This document shows, piece after piece, positions 30,866 to 41,985 of a stretch of 64,000 nucleotides of DNA (its first letter is position 1; each line of letters begins with the position of its first letter). Position numbers and translations under genes: made by a program. This stretch comes from Branchiostoma floridae (Eukaryota; Chordata; Leptocardii; Amphioxiformes; Branchiostomatidae), in NCBI RefSeq assembly GCF_000003815.2, contig NW_023365716.1, forward strand, positions 1,574,046 to 1,638,045, given 5' to 3'. A model generated the notes under the pieces. That model saw nothing but the letters and a program-made list of their open reading frames with translations, made no database searches and was not told the origin of the DNA.

Positions 30866-31306
30866 TCCCTGCATCCTAGCGCACTTTTCAGAAAACGATA
30901 TCTCAGCAATCGTTTACCCCCTGCTTTAACATTTTTACATTGTCACGGTCTCCATAGTACATACTACAAATCTGGTAAGTTTGAAGGTCCAGTTCTTTTT
31001 TTATATTACAGGGCGATCAATGACAAATCGTGCTGGTTCGGAAAATGCCATTTTCGCACTGGAAATCCTACGAATGAATATTAATTGATTCGCAAGCGAC
31101 TCTGGGATAGGCTATATGTAACTGTTATATACGATTTATTAGAAAAACATTTCGTTTTTGTGAATTGCTAATGCAACATTAAAATGTTAGAGCAATAATT
31201 TGATTATATGCTGCATCAATCTAAGGAATATCATACTTCATTCATTTAATCTAATCAAATATCAGGGGCCATTACGGACCACAATGACTCATGACAGAGC
31301 TTTTAA

Positions 31307-32262
31307 CCCTATTCAGACCGGGCTTTTTTGGTCATCCCTGGACCGGGGGAGGGGGGTCTTTTGAGGCCCTCCACTTCTAAGTCCTATAACTCTAAAACGA
31401 CATGCCGTAAGGCCACCAAATTTTTAGGACATAATTTCGACATAATATCTAACAAGTATGTGACGTTTGACGTTACGTTGACGTAAGATGACGTAATTAT
31501 GACGTCATCAATTTGATTACATTGGCCAAACCCATGAAAAAGGGGTATTCTCAGAAAACTTCAAGTTATGCTGCAAAAATGTAACAACAAGTGCAGATAA
31601 CAGAATAATAATGTTCATTACGACTTGCGTTGCCAATAGCAACATCAATGACGTCAATATGACGTCATAAAATGACGTCATGCACATCTAAGATACGAGT
31701 TGGGCTCCGCCATATTATATCCACCACCTTGAATTTTTAAAAATACTTTTTTTGCAACAAATAATCACAAAGGGCAATGGAAATAGACTAAATTCATTCA
31801 TTTAGATGGTTTTTGATGAAAAAATACCAGGTAGTTACAAATTTTAAGGGATAATTAGCTTGTTATTCTTGATCTGGCCATTCGGTCCGCCATCTTGGAT
31901 TTTGGGCTGATGACGTCATCAAATTAGCATAATTTATGCATATATGATTATGAAAGATATACTGAATAATATAAGATTTTATTTATGTAACGAAATCGCA
32001 GTAATATAGCAAATAGATGTGAAAAATACATAGTTAGAACCAAAAATAGTGATTTTTGGCAAAACTGCCTGTCAACAAACGGTTGTCATGGCAACAAGAA
32101 AAAATGGAAAATTTGTCAAACTTCGTAAAATTGTTGCCAACAATATTTTAGGAAAACTCACCGAATTTGGTGGCTCTAGCGTAAGCCGTTCTGTCGTTAT
32201 AGGACATCGAAGTTAGCGCGGGCCTCAAAAGCCCCCCCCCCCCCCCCCCGGTCTGAATAGGG
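31307..32262. mobile_element. piggyBac-like element with TTAA target and long TIRs
   Basis: A 956-bp element between TTAA at 31303-31306 and 32263-32266. TIRs begin CCCTATTCAGACCGGG and continue imperfectly for more than 100 bp (cttttgaggccc, gtcctataac, gccaccaaatt on both arms). A poly-C tract interrupts the right arm at about 32232-32249. The interior has many tgacgtca-type sites (31470-31680) and no transposase ORF. Inserted in the ZF7 intron. Confidence 0.8.
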
Positions 32263-32843
32263 TTAAGAAGTATACAAATGCATGGCAGATTTTGAACAGG
32301 TCCGTTCATTCCAAGATTCCAACATCACAACAGCGACTACTCTGGTCACAATGCATTGGCACTGCAGGTTTTTGGAAAAGTCATAATTATGCCCAAATAA
32401 TTCTTGTATGCAAGACGACACTTGAATATAAATTGAATTGAACTCCTAGCTGCGCAATTTGTGAACGTACAGCTTTTCTTCGCATTTTACAGGTGAGCAC
32501 TCCTGAAAACTCCGTTGTTATTAATATGCCTGGTATTACGGTGTTTGCACGTGACTATATAATATAGAATTTCTACTAACCGATTAAGAGCGCACGAGCA
32601 TAATCACCGTCAAATAATATATCATTTATACTTATCAAAACAACATTTTCGTGATTTCGTGATGCAACATTTCTGACCGTGTATTGCAGGTAAAAATCGA
32701 TATTTGGCAGCAGTTACATCACTCTTTACTTTCAATGCCCCCCCCCCCCCCCCAACTACCGATCATAAACACACCTCTTTAATTCTAGTTTACCACTAAA
32801 CAAGCACCAACTAGAGTCATCTAACGACACTCAAATGTCTTAC

Positions 32844-33070
32844 CTGTAAGTCTATGGTGGTTAGCGTTCTGCAAGCCTTCTGGGATCACGAAAAAATCGT
32901 GTAAGTTTGGGGGAGATGAGCACCAAAGACGATGACATAAAACCAAAATGGCGGATGTTAGCTCATGAACGGGGCAAAGGTCAGAGGTTACAAACCTGAT
33001 ATCACTGGGTCAAATTAAAGTTATATTAAAGTCATATTTAAGTTCGCCGCATAACGCTCTACTCTCGTGG
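32844..33070 (-). promoter_or_regulatory. ZF7 first exon and promoter block
   Basis: Donor tacag/gtaag with exon end 32844. YY1-like aaaatggcgg near 32946, the CRE site weakened (atgttagc), and half-sites aggtcagaggtta near 32978. Closest to the ZF3 block; both share the outer ttcgccgcataacgctctactctcg end. Confidence 0.7.
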
Positions 33071-33189
33071 TTTTAAGGTTACCAAGGCTTGTTTTTCAAT
33101 TTGTCCTTCATTATATATAGAAAAAAACTCACCAATACACTTGAGCATGATTAATTTGTGGGGTAATGGGTGGGGCATGTTGACAACAT

Positions 33190-33847
33190 ATGCTGTTCTT
33201 TCAGTTCCTTTCGGCACGGCAGCCATGTTTTCTCAGCAGTAGGACTTACAGCTGACCTGTGCGACCTCACCACAGGTCCAGGTATAAGCTATTTCGTACA
33301 GTACGCTACGCATGTGCGGGCAACATGGAATCTGGGCAATATGCCAAAAGTTAAAGAACCATGAATGTAAACATTCCGCCATTTTGAATGCGCCATTTAT
33401 ACCGTCTGGATACTGTTACGGTGCACCCAAAGGGAACAATGTTTACTTCTGATGGGCCGTGACCTTTGACATAACACCCAGGATTCCTAGCATCCGCACA
33501 TGTGTAATGAACTCTGCTAAAGACCTTATGCAAAGGCAAGCAATTCTATTGCGCCCAATTTTTCTCAAACGTTCGGAACTATTACCGCGCATGGAATCCC
33601 CGTCGCGGTAAATCGTGCGAGGTATGTTGCCAGGGCCTTGATAACTTTTTCTTGGGTTGTGATGCGAGGCTTTCACTTCTAGGCCCGGCCAAGCAGGCCA
33701 AGTCAACAAAAACGGCTGATATACCCAGAGTTTTGAATGAAAAAAACCATAACAACGATTGGATATATATAACCAACCCCATATGTAATACTGCTAAACC
33801 AATGAATCAAAAGGCAATGTAAATCAACACAGAATCAATGGCTTTGT
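33190..33847. other. Duplicated spacer between ZF7 and ZF8
   Basis: Second copy of 15270-15938. No gene supported. Confidence 0.5.
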
Positions 33848-34677
33848 TTTATTTACATCCCTTTACTTTGAATGATCAAACAGCATCAAGTTCTCAAACA
33901 TGTATAAGATATTGCAACACAAAATGCAGAATAACCTCAGAATACAAGTGCACGGAATACTAAGTACATGTAGACAATACAAAATATGCTAATTGTTAGC
34001 TATGTATATATTATGCTGCGAGATGTTGCAAACTAAAAATAAATACAAACACCTATACAAAAACGTTTAGATACTTCCGTGACATCTACGATTTCTACAA
34101 TTCTTTAAGAAAAGGAACAGTCGATTCTAACACAAAAGGTAAATCTATGCGTAAGTACTAAAACTATCTTATGTTCAGAATCTACAACTATTAAAGTATC
34201 AGGTGCAATTTGACTTAAGCATTTGTTCAAACTAACGTCTTGAAACATTTCCTATAAATCTAACCAGGCTATCTGAACATGTCTGCCTCTAATGTAAATT
34301 TCCTTTCTACACAGTAGTTATCGGGCCCTGGTATAGACTGACAACAGATAATGTTTTGACCGCTGGATGCGATTTGTTTTTCTAAATGACCGTTCACGTT
34401 TTAAAAGGCAAAAACGTTGTATGCTGTACATTTGTCACACACGTAGATGTAGGTTCTTTGGTATGTCTTGTCAAATGTTTCAGGAGATGAGATTTCCTAG
34501 CCACCGAGTAGTTTTAGATTGACGTCATAAGGTTCTTTTCCTGTGTGAGTTCTCATGTGTTGGGCTAAATTAGACCGTCAAGTTGCTGTTCTCACACATG
34601 AAGAATTTCTCACCGGTGTGCTTTGTTAGATGCCGGCCTGTCCAAAGTGGACTTCTCTGCGGCGGAAAAGTAACACT
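33848..34677 (-). other. ZF8 3' UTR with poly(A) signal
   Basis: AATAAA on minus at 33848-33853. After the stop, 34530-34677, finger sequence continues in decayed form ([11 protein letters not shown]), matching the tail of ZF4. Confidence 0.6.
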
Positions 34678-36474
34678 TTAGGGTTTTTTACCTGTATGCG
34701 TCCTCATATGTCGGGCTAAGTCAGACTTTTCGGCTGTCCTATGACCACACTCCCCACACATGTAGGGTTTCTCACCTGTGTGTGTCATTAGGTGTCGGTC
34801 CAAAGTACATTTCTGTGCAGCAGAATAGTCGCAGAGGTCACACGTGAAGGGTTTTTCCCCTGAATGCGTTCTCATATGTTTGTATAAGGTGGACTTTCGA
34901 GCTGTCTTGTGCCCGCACTCCCCACACATGAAGGGTTTCTCACCAGTGTGTGTTGCTAGATGTTTGTCCAAATCGTATTTCCGTGCTGCAGAATAGTCAC
35001 ACTGATCACACTTGTAAGGTCTTTCTCCTGTGTGGGTTCTCATGTGTCGGGATAAGGTAGACCTACCAGCTGTTCTGAACCCACACTCCCCACACATGTA
35101 GGGTTTCTCACCGGTATGTTTTCGTATGTGTTTGACCAAAGTAGACTTATCTGCAGCAGAATAGTCACACTGGTCACACTTGTAGGGTTTTTCCCCTGAA
35201 TGCTTTCTCATATGTGCGGATAAGATAGATCTAGTATATGCTCTGTATCCACACTCTACACACATGAAGGGTTTGTCACCGGTGTGGTTTGCTACATGTT
35301 TCTTCAAATCATCTTTCCGCGCTGAAGAAAAGTGACAGTGGTCACACTTGTAGGGTTTTTCTCCTGTGTGGGTTCTCATGTGTTGAGATAACGTTGGTCT
35401 ATAAGGTGTCCTGTACCCACACACGTCACACACGTGGCGCCCTCCGTCTGTGTGTTTTGCTAGATGTGCGTGCAAAGCAGATTTCTGTGCTGCAGAATAG
35501 TCGCACTGGTCACACTTATACGGTTTTTCTCCTGTATGGGTTCTCATATGTTGGGATAAATATGACTTAAAAGCTGTCCTGTACCCACACTCCCAACATA
35601 TGTAGGGTTTCTCACTGTGTTTTGCTGCTATGTGTTGGTCCAAGTTGCCTTTTTGTGCAGCAGAATAGTCGCACTGGTCACACTTGTAGGGTTTTTCTCC
35701 TGTATGAGTTCTCATATGCCTTGCTAAGTCAAACATTTTTGTCGCCCTATACCCACACTCTCCACACATGTAGGGTTTCTCACCGGTGTGTTTTGTTGCT
35801 ATATGATAGGCCAGACTGCCCTTCTGTGCAGCAGCATAGTCACAATGGTGACACTTGTAGGGTTTCTCTCCTGTGTGGGTTCTCATATGTTGGGATATGT
35901 GAGACCTATAAGCTGCCCGGTACCCGCACTCCCCACACACGAAAGGTTTCTCACCGGTGTGTTCAACCACATACATTCCAGTAATGCCTATGGTCTCCTG
36001 TACCTGTGAGGTTAATGTGTTGTCAGGTTTTGAAACGTTCACATCACACGTTTCCTGCTGCAGGCCCATGTCTGTTGTCTGGGTCTCCCTGCTGTCACTC
36101 TCCTTCCCAGGATTTCCAAAAAGTTCCATCTCCTTCCCAGGATGTTCTCCGATACTAACAAATCCACAGCTGGACTCTTCCATTTCCGCTTTTACACCGC
36201 ACGTTTCGCCGTTTGGAACGTCCCTTTCCTCGTCCTGCTGCCGTCCCGTGTCTGTTGTCTGCTCCCAACTTTTGTAAGTCTCGTTCCAAGGATGCCCGGT
36301 TGGTTGCGTTGCACCGAAGTAGTCGAAGGTTTTTTGGTCCTCACTGTACATTTCCTGAAACAGCACGTTCTCTTGTGCATCCTGTTGCAATCCAGTGTCT
36401 TCTGTCGGCTCCTCTTTGATGTGCGTCTCGTTCGAAGTTTGTTCTGCAGGAGGCACACACGTGGACTCCGCCAT
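34678..36474 (-). CDS. ZF8, C2H2 zinc-finger protein (long MAES class)
   Basis: A 598-residue protein; the ATG at 36472-36474 is 2 nt after the acceptor catcgttttag. IKEE and VKAE present. Fifteen intact fingers, including the unusual TDGGRHVCDVCGYRTPYRPTL segment and a spacing variant (HIATKH, HIAAKH) with four residues between the histidines. It stops at TGKKP because the next Lys codon reads TAA, slightly short of the usual end. It is the intact partner of ZF4: fingers 1-12 are almost identical, the last three differ. The intron is only about 530 bp, to exon 1 at 37006. Confidence 0.9.
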   Translation of the reverse strand: MAESTCVPPAEQTSNETHIKEEPTEDTGLQQDAQENVLFQEMYSEDQKTFDYFGATQPTGHPWNETYKSWEQTTDTGRQQDEERDVPNGETCGVKAEMEESSCGFVSIGEHPGKEMELFGNPGKESDSRETQTTDMGLQQETCDVNVSKPDNTLTSQVQETIGITGMYVVEHTGEKPFVCGECGYRAAYRSHISQHMRTHTGEKPYKCHHCDYAAAQKGSLAYHIATKHTGEKPYMCGECGYRATKMFDLARHMRTHTGEKPYKCDQCDYSAAQKGNLDQHIAAKHSEKPYICWECGYRTAFKSYLSQHMRTHTGEKPYKCDQCDYSAAQKSALHAHLAKHTDGGRHVCDVCGYRTPYRPTLSQHMRTHTGEKPYKCDHCHFSSARKDDLKKHVANHTGDKPFMCVECGYRAYTRSILSAHMRKHSGEKPYKCDQCDYSAADKSTLVKHIRKHTGEKPYMCGECGFRTAGRSTLSRHMRTHTGERPYKCDQCDYSAARKYDLDKHLATHTGEKPFMCGECGHKTARKSTLYKHMRTHSGEKPFTCDLCDYSAAQKCTLDRHLMTHTGEKPYMCGECGHRTAEKSDLARHMRTHTGKKP

Positions 36475-37005
36475 CTCTAAAACGATGAGAAGAAAATATT
36501 GGAAAGAAAAAGATTAATCCAAAACTTTTTTTTACAAACAGGGGGTGGTGGAGGTTTAATTTTACACAAGAACTTCTTCTGTGTCCCTTTATATGTTTTT
36601 ATCTTGTATTTGCTAATAACAAAACTTGAATACCTTCCAGGGAATATAACAAAATCGCTCGTCATTCTTCATTGCTTTTTTTAATCTGAGTAGCCTGGTA
36701 TGATAGCCCAGGTAGACAGTCCAGGTAGACAGCCAAGGAACCCCAGCATTTTCCGTAAACCCAACAGAACACACTATTTATCTGCCGCTCCCGGGTCTAT
36801 AGAGTATTAGGATCGAAGTTAGTGAGGACTGGTAGGAAGCCTTGTGTGACAGATATTCCAGTGCAATTGACCCCGTATACATCTCACACATAAATGCAAC
36901 TTACAGTGCCTGCCCCCCTCCCCATCAAAGCACACACACCCTAAATCCAATTTACTGCCGAATGAGCACCAACCTGGAAGCATTAACAACAACCACAGGT
37001 CTTAC

Positions 37006-37215
37006 CTGTAGGTCTATGGTGGTTGGCGGTCTCCACAGCTTCTGGAACCCCCTAAAAACGCGTCAGTTTGGAGAAGGTGCGAAGACAATAAGAACAGAAA
37101 ACAAAATGGCGGACGTAAACGCACTAACCGGTCAAAGGTCAGAGGTCACAATCCTGATACTCGCGTGACAACGGGTCAAACCAGAGAGGGCCGCATTACC
37201 CTTTACTCTCGCGGT
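37006..37215 (-). promoter_or_regulatory. ZF8 first exon and promoter block
   Basis: Donor ctacag/gtaaga with exon end 37006. YY1-like aaaatggcgg at about 37102-37111 with an altered CRE (acgtaaac). Strong half-site cluster upstream (see next entry). Confidence 0.75.
37130..37148 (+). promoter_or_regulatory. Three tandem AGGTCA half-sites (perfect DR1)
   Basis: AGGTCA at 37136-37141 and 37143-37148 are separated by one base (G): a perfect DR1. A third, GGTCA, lies one base before the first. DR1 elements bind RXR, HNF4 or COUP-type nuclear receptors in animals. The other promoter blocks carry the same element in weaker form, mostly AGGTGA-n-AGGTCA. Confidence 0.55.
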
Positions 37216-37566
37216 TTTGAGTCTAACAAAAATAACGCTCTACCTCGACTTCTACCTATAATTTTTTTGTTAATTTTTTTTTAAATTAAGGCGAAATCAG
37301 TTGAAATCCGGCATGAGAGATGATATGCGCAGGATTTCTTATTCAATTGCAACTTAAAATTTTAAACACGGTAATGACGTTATTCAGATGTGGTTTAAAT
37401 TCACAACAATTTTTGGCATCGTTTACTCTCCATTTATTTTGTAAAATCTTCATCTTTGCCAATATTAAGCCATATGTAATATATCTATACACGTTTAACG
37501 CTAAAACTGCTACGGCAAAGGAATTAGAATAATCAAAGTCGAATCAAAGACTTTGCATACACTTAC

Positions 37567-38120
37567 TTTATTTTGACAGCGCTTTATTAGAATCAAAACA
37601 AAGTTATCATATATGTTGATAGAATATAAACTGCTATCAGCTACAAATACTAAGAATACAATTGTACAAACAGACGACATGTACCAAATACATGCATAGA
37701 AATAGTATATACAATGTGAGATTCTTGTAGATGTTATTCTTTCTTATAAATCAAAGAAATATACGGATGTTTAAAAAGTTCAAAAATTTTTCCACTGAGT
37801 GAAAAGAAGACATTAAGTGTCGATTTTTTCCTCACAATTAAACAAGTACGCCTTACTATATAGGTACTAAAACTATCTCAGATGCAAAACCAACCTCTAT
37901 GAGTCAATGACTAGGAGCTATTTTACACAAGCACTCTATCTGGAACATTTGTCATAAACCCTACAAGGTTTTTAGTACATTAATAGTAGATAATGGTGAG
38001 ATTTCATTGCTGCAAAGTAGTTACACTGATGACACTTCTGTGGTTTCCCTCCTCTGTGGGCTCTTATATGCTTTGCTATTTAGACATTTGAGTTGCCCTG
38101 TTATGACACACTCCGCACAG
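37567..38120 (-). other. ZF9 3' UTR with two poly(A) signals
   Basis: AATAAA on minus at 37567-37572 and 37583-37588, about 350 bp from the ZF8 promoter. Near-identical to the ZF5 3' UTR as part of the 18.9/37.3-kb duplication. Fossil finger at 37980-38110. Confidence 0.65.
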
Positions 38121-39236
38121 CTAGGTCTTTTTATCTGTGTGCCTTCTTACATGCTTGTTCAAAGTGGATTTCCGTGCAGCAGAATAGTCACACTGGTCAC
38201 ATTTGTAGGGTTTCTCTCCTGTATGTGTCCTCATATGTTGGGATAAGGTAGATCTTTGAGCTGCCCTGTACCCACACTCCCCACACATGTAGGGTCTCTC
38301 ACCGGTGTGTCTTCTTTGATGGTCAATCAAATTAAGCTTTTCTGCAGCAGAATAGTCACACTGGTCACATTTGTAGGGTTTTTCTCCTGTGTGGATGCTC
38401 ATATGTTGTGATAGGCTTACTTTATAATTTGCCCTGTACCCACATTCCCCACACATGTAGGGTTTCTCACCGGTGTGTTTTACTAGATGTTTGTCCAAAT
38501 CACATTTCTGTCCAGCAGAATAGTCACACTGGTCACACTTGTAGGGTCTTTCCCCTGTGTGGATTCTCATATGTGCCAACAGTGTAGACTTCCGAGTTGC
38601 CCTAAAACCGCACTCTCCACACATGTAGGGTTTCTCACCAGTGTGTTGTGACAGATGCTGGACCAAATTCGACTTCTGTGCAGCAGAATAGTCACACAGA
38701 TCGCACTTGTAGGGTTTCTCTCCTGTATGTGTTCTCATATGTCGGGATAAGCTTACTTTATGAGCTGTCCTGTATCCACACTCCCCACATATGTAGGGTT
38801 TCTCACCGGTGTGTTTTCTTAGATGTTGGTCCAAAGTAGATTTTTGTGCTGCAGAATAGTCACACTGGTCACACTTGTAGGGTCTTTCGCCTGTGTGGGT
38901 TCTCATGTGTTTGGTTAAGTCAGACTTTTGAGCTGTTCTGTATCCACACTCCCCACACATGCAGGGTTTCTCATCGGTGTTTTCAACTACATACCTTCCC
39001 ATATCACCTTTGCTCTCCTGTACCTGTACCTGTACCTGTACCTGTACCTGTGAGGTTGATGTGTTGTCAGGTTGGGGAAAGTTCACATCACACGTTTCCT
39101 GCTGCAGGCCCATGTCTGTTGTCTGGGTCTCCCTGATGCCCCTCTCCTTCCCAGGGTGTTCTGTACAGTCCATCTCCTTCCTAGGATCTCTAGCACACTG
39201 GTCTCCACGGAAACGTTCAGGACTGGAATCTTCCAT
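38121..39236 (-). CDS. ZF9, C2H2 zinc-finger protein (short MEDS class), intact
   Basis: A 371-residue protein with ten strictly alternating fingers, ending in TDKKT and a stop, the normal C-terminus. The ATG at 39234-39236 lies 2 nt after the acceptor ccctctcacag. The N-terminus of about 90 residues lacks both SUMO motifs. It contains a VQVQVQVQVQ run encoded by a pure hexanucleotide expansion (five tandem cctgta copies near 39017-39047) where relatives have one VQ. The best-preserved short-class gene in the window. Exon 1 ends at 39783, intron about 550 bp. Confidence 0.9.
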   Translation of the reverse strand: MEDSSPERFRGDQCARDPRKEMDCTEHPGKERGIRETQTTDMGLQQETCDVNFPQPDNTSTSQVQVQVQVQVQESKGDMGRYVVENTDEKPCMCGECGYRTAQKSDLTKHMRTHTGERPYKCDQCDYSAAQKSTLDQHLRKHTGEKPYICGECGYRTAHKVSLSRHMRTHTGEKPYKCDLCDYSAAQKSNLVQHLSQHTGEKPYMCGECGFRATRKSTLLAHMRIHTGERPYKCDQCDYSAGQKCDLDKHLVKHTGEKPYMCGECGYRANYKVSLSQHMSIHTGEKPYKCDQCDYSAAEKLNLIDHQRRHTGERPYMCGECGYRAAQRSTLSQHMRTHTGEKPYKCDQCDYSAARKSTLNKHVRRHTDKKT

Positions 39237-39782
39237 TTCTGTGAGAGGGGGTATGGATTGTGTAACAACTTATTTCCTCTGGCAAAGTAAAACAGTATAA
39301 TTCTCAATGATTAGAGATGCCGACTTTCATGACCCCAAATGACTTCCAAAAGCAATAATCTATATAATTCATATCATTGTCGGAAGGCGGCGGGTAATAG
39401 AACGGATTAATGTCGGTACAAACATCAGAGAGAGCTGAAGTAAGACATCTGCCATAAGTCTTTCATAACTCCCTTTAAATGGCAAATGTCGCAGAGGACA
39501 CACTTTATTCTTTAAGCCTTTGGTTAAGTGGCTCTAATTTTGTTTGATATATTGGGATTTCGGAGGTGTTTATTACACGTAAGGGTTTTTAGCTTCTAAT
39601 TTTGTTGAAAGAGTATTTTACGCATGCTTGTCCCGTAGGCTCCGTAGTTGTTTGGAGGTTACATTACAGTTGTACTCCCCATGCAAATACCTACGACAAA
39701 CACACCTCAAATCGTCTATTTCTTGTTCATCAATGAACATCCAGCAACCAGACGGTATCAAAACAATCACAGGAGGTCTTAC

Positions 39783-39975
39783 CTGTAAGTCTACGTGGTG
39801 GTTATCAGTCTCACGACTTGTTCAATCACGTAAAAATCGCGAGTTTGAAGGAGATGAGACGACGACGCAAAACAAAATGGTGGACGTCAGCTCGCAAGAG
39901 ATAAAGGTGAGAGGTCACGAACCTGATACTTCTTTCACAAAGGGTCAACCCGAGATCACCACATAACGCTTTACT
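39783..39975 (-). promoter_or_regulatory. ZF9 first exon and promoter block
   Basis: Donor tacag/gtaag with exon end 39783; YY1-like aaaatggtgg followed by acgtcagc near 39874-39891; aggtgagaggtca near 39906-39918. Directly upstream lies the LINE-tail array. Confidence 0.75.
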
Positions 39976-40021
39976 GAACGAATGAACATCTTTAAATCAT
40001 ACACTGTAGCAATGGAGATGG

Positions 40022-41155
40022 TACCTGTATATATATAGCCAGTATAACCGCCCTTCGGCGTAACACACCAGCTTCTGTATCTGTATTTCTATCTATATAG
40101 CCAGTACAACCGCCCTTCGGCGTAACACACCAGCCTCTGCATCTGTATATATATAGCCGGTATAACCGCCCTTCGGCGTAACACACCAGCTTCTGTATCT
40201 ATATAGCCGGTATAACCGCCCTTCAGCGTAACACACAAGCATCTGTATCTGTATCTATATAGCCGGTATAACCGTCCTTCGGCGTAACACACCAGCTTCT
40301 GTATCTGTATCTATATAGCCGGTATAACCGCCCTTCGGCGTAACACACTAGCTTCTGCATCTGTATCTATATAGCCGGTATTACCGCCCTTCGGCGTAAC
40401 ACACCAGCTTCTGTATCTGTATCTATATGTGACCTGTACTAAACCCAGTGGGTATGAATGTACAATAAAGGTCTTCATTCATTATATAGCCGGTATTACC
40501 GCCCTTCGGCGTAACACACCAGCATCTGTATCTGTATCTACATAGCCGGTATAACGCCCTTTGGCTTAACACACCAGCTTCTGCATCTGTATATATATAT
40601 AGAACCGGTATAACCGCCCTTCGACGTAATACACTAGCTTCTGTATCTGTATCTACATAGCCGGTATAACCGCCCTTCGGCGTAACACACTAGCTTCTGC
40701 ATCTGTATAGAGAGAGCCGGTATAACCGCCCTTCGCGTAACACACCAGCTTCTGTATCTGGATCTAAATAGCCGATATAACCGCCCGTCGGCGTAACACA
40801 CTAGCTTCTGTATCTGGATCCATATAGCCGGTATAACCGCCCGTCGGCGTAACACACCAGCTTCTGTATCTGGATCTATATAACCGGTATAACCGCCCTT
40901 CGGCGTAACACACTAGCTTCTGCATCTGTATCTATATAGCCGGTATAACCGCCCTTCGGTGTAACACACCAGCTTCTGTATCTGTATCTGTATAGCCGGT
41001 ATAACCGCCCGTCGGCGTAACACACCAGATTCTGTATCTGTATATATAGAGAGAGCCGGTATAACCGCCCTTCGCGTAACACACTAGCTTCTGTATCCGT
41101 ATCTATATAGCCGGTATAACCGCCCTTCGGCGTAACACACCAGCTTCTGCAGATC
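40022..41155 (-). repeat. Tandem array of a LINE 3' tail (about 19 units of 56-60 bp)
   Basis: Each unit on plus contains atagccggtataaccgccc, ttcggcgtaacacaccagc and ttctgtatctgtatct. The reverse complement matches the 3' tail of the LINE remnant at 26465-26525 almost base for base (ggtgtgttacgccgaa, ggcggttataccggctat, atagatacagatacag). About 19 units with small variants. It occupies the place taken by the CRE/ETS module upstream of ZF1 and ZF10. The short ORFs in it are spurious. Confidence 0.9.
40428..40485 (+). mobile_element. Retroelement 3' end inside the array
   Basis: A 55-60-bp foreign piece between two units reads gtgacctgtactaaaccc ... aataaaggtcttcattcatt: the shape of a 3' end with an AATAAA and a short ATTC repeat tail, as in CR1/L2-type LINEs or SINEs. 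It interrupts one unit. Confidence 0.55.
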
Positions 41156-41201
41156 AGATAATTCAAACCAACACCAAATCATACGTTTTGCCTACAATCA
41201 T

Positions 41202-41985
41202 TTTATTGTGAAAGGTCTTCACAAAGTTACTCTACGTTTTCAAAAGTTTGATATGATATATATTGCTACAAGCTACCAAAACTGAGTAAAGTGTGAAAAG
41301 ACAACTACTGTTTATGTCAATACTCCTATATGTATACTACACTTAATATGCTTAATATTCCAAGCGTGAGGTCATCAAATCAAAATACTTGTCTACAGCA
41401 GGTATTGCATCGATATTACAGCTAGTTCAAGAACCTGTTAAAAGGTGTTTAGATTCTACGCTGCTCTGATCACCGACATTTGTAAGAAAACAAAGAGAAC
41501 ATCTACTTCAAGTAACTGAAACTATACGTAACAAACCTAATTGACTTTAGAGAGTTTGGTACATTTGCTATATAACCCTTGCCAGCTTACATACGTCTGC
41601 CACTCCTGTAGAATTCCTTACCACAGGACCGGGGCAAGGTACAAGTAGAGTCAAAATGGTCACTCCAGGAGGGATTTTTATTTATTTATTTTATTTTATT
41701 TCTATTTATTATTCCTCCATACGTATTTCCACCTCCTGACTACCTTGCCTCCGCACCGAAAACCCACCCCGCCATGGGAGGTCAAGAATCTATGTAGGTG
41801 GGTAAATCTGTTTGCTGTACATTTGTCACACTCAAGTTTTTTCGTACTTCTTTGGTATATATGAAAAGTAGATAACGGTGAGATTTCCTAGCTGAAAAGA
41901 AGTTACACTGATAACACTTATATGGTTTTCCTCCTCTGTGGGTTCTTATATCATTATCTTTTTAGACATTTGAGTTGCCCTGTTC
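41202..41985 (-). other. ZF10 3' UTR with poly(A) signal
   Basis: AATAAA on minus at 41202-41207. An A/T-rich simple tract (tttattta) at 41675-41715. Fossil finger at 41870-41985. Confidence 0.6.

Noticed and set aside
40022-41155. CRISPR-like look of regular repeats
   Set aside because: Units abut without unique spacers, in an animal genome; it is a tandem repeat.
40089-41166. Short minus-strand ORFs with CYAEGRLYRLYRYRY repeats
   Set aside because: Translation of the LINE-tail array; no conserved start or end.
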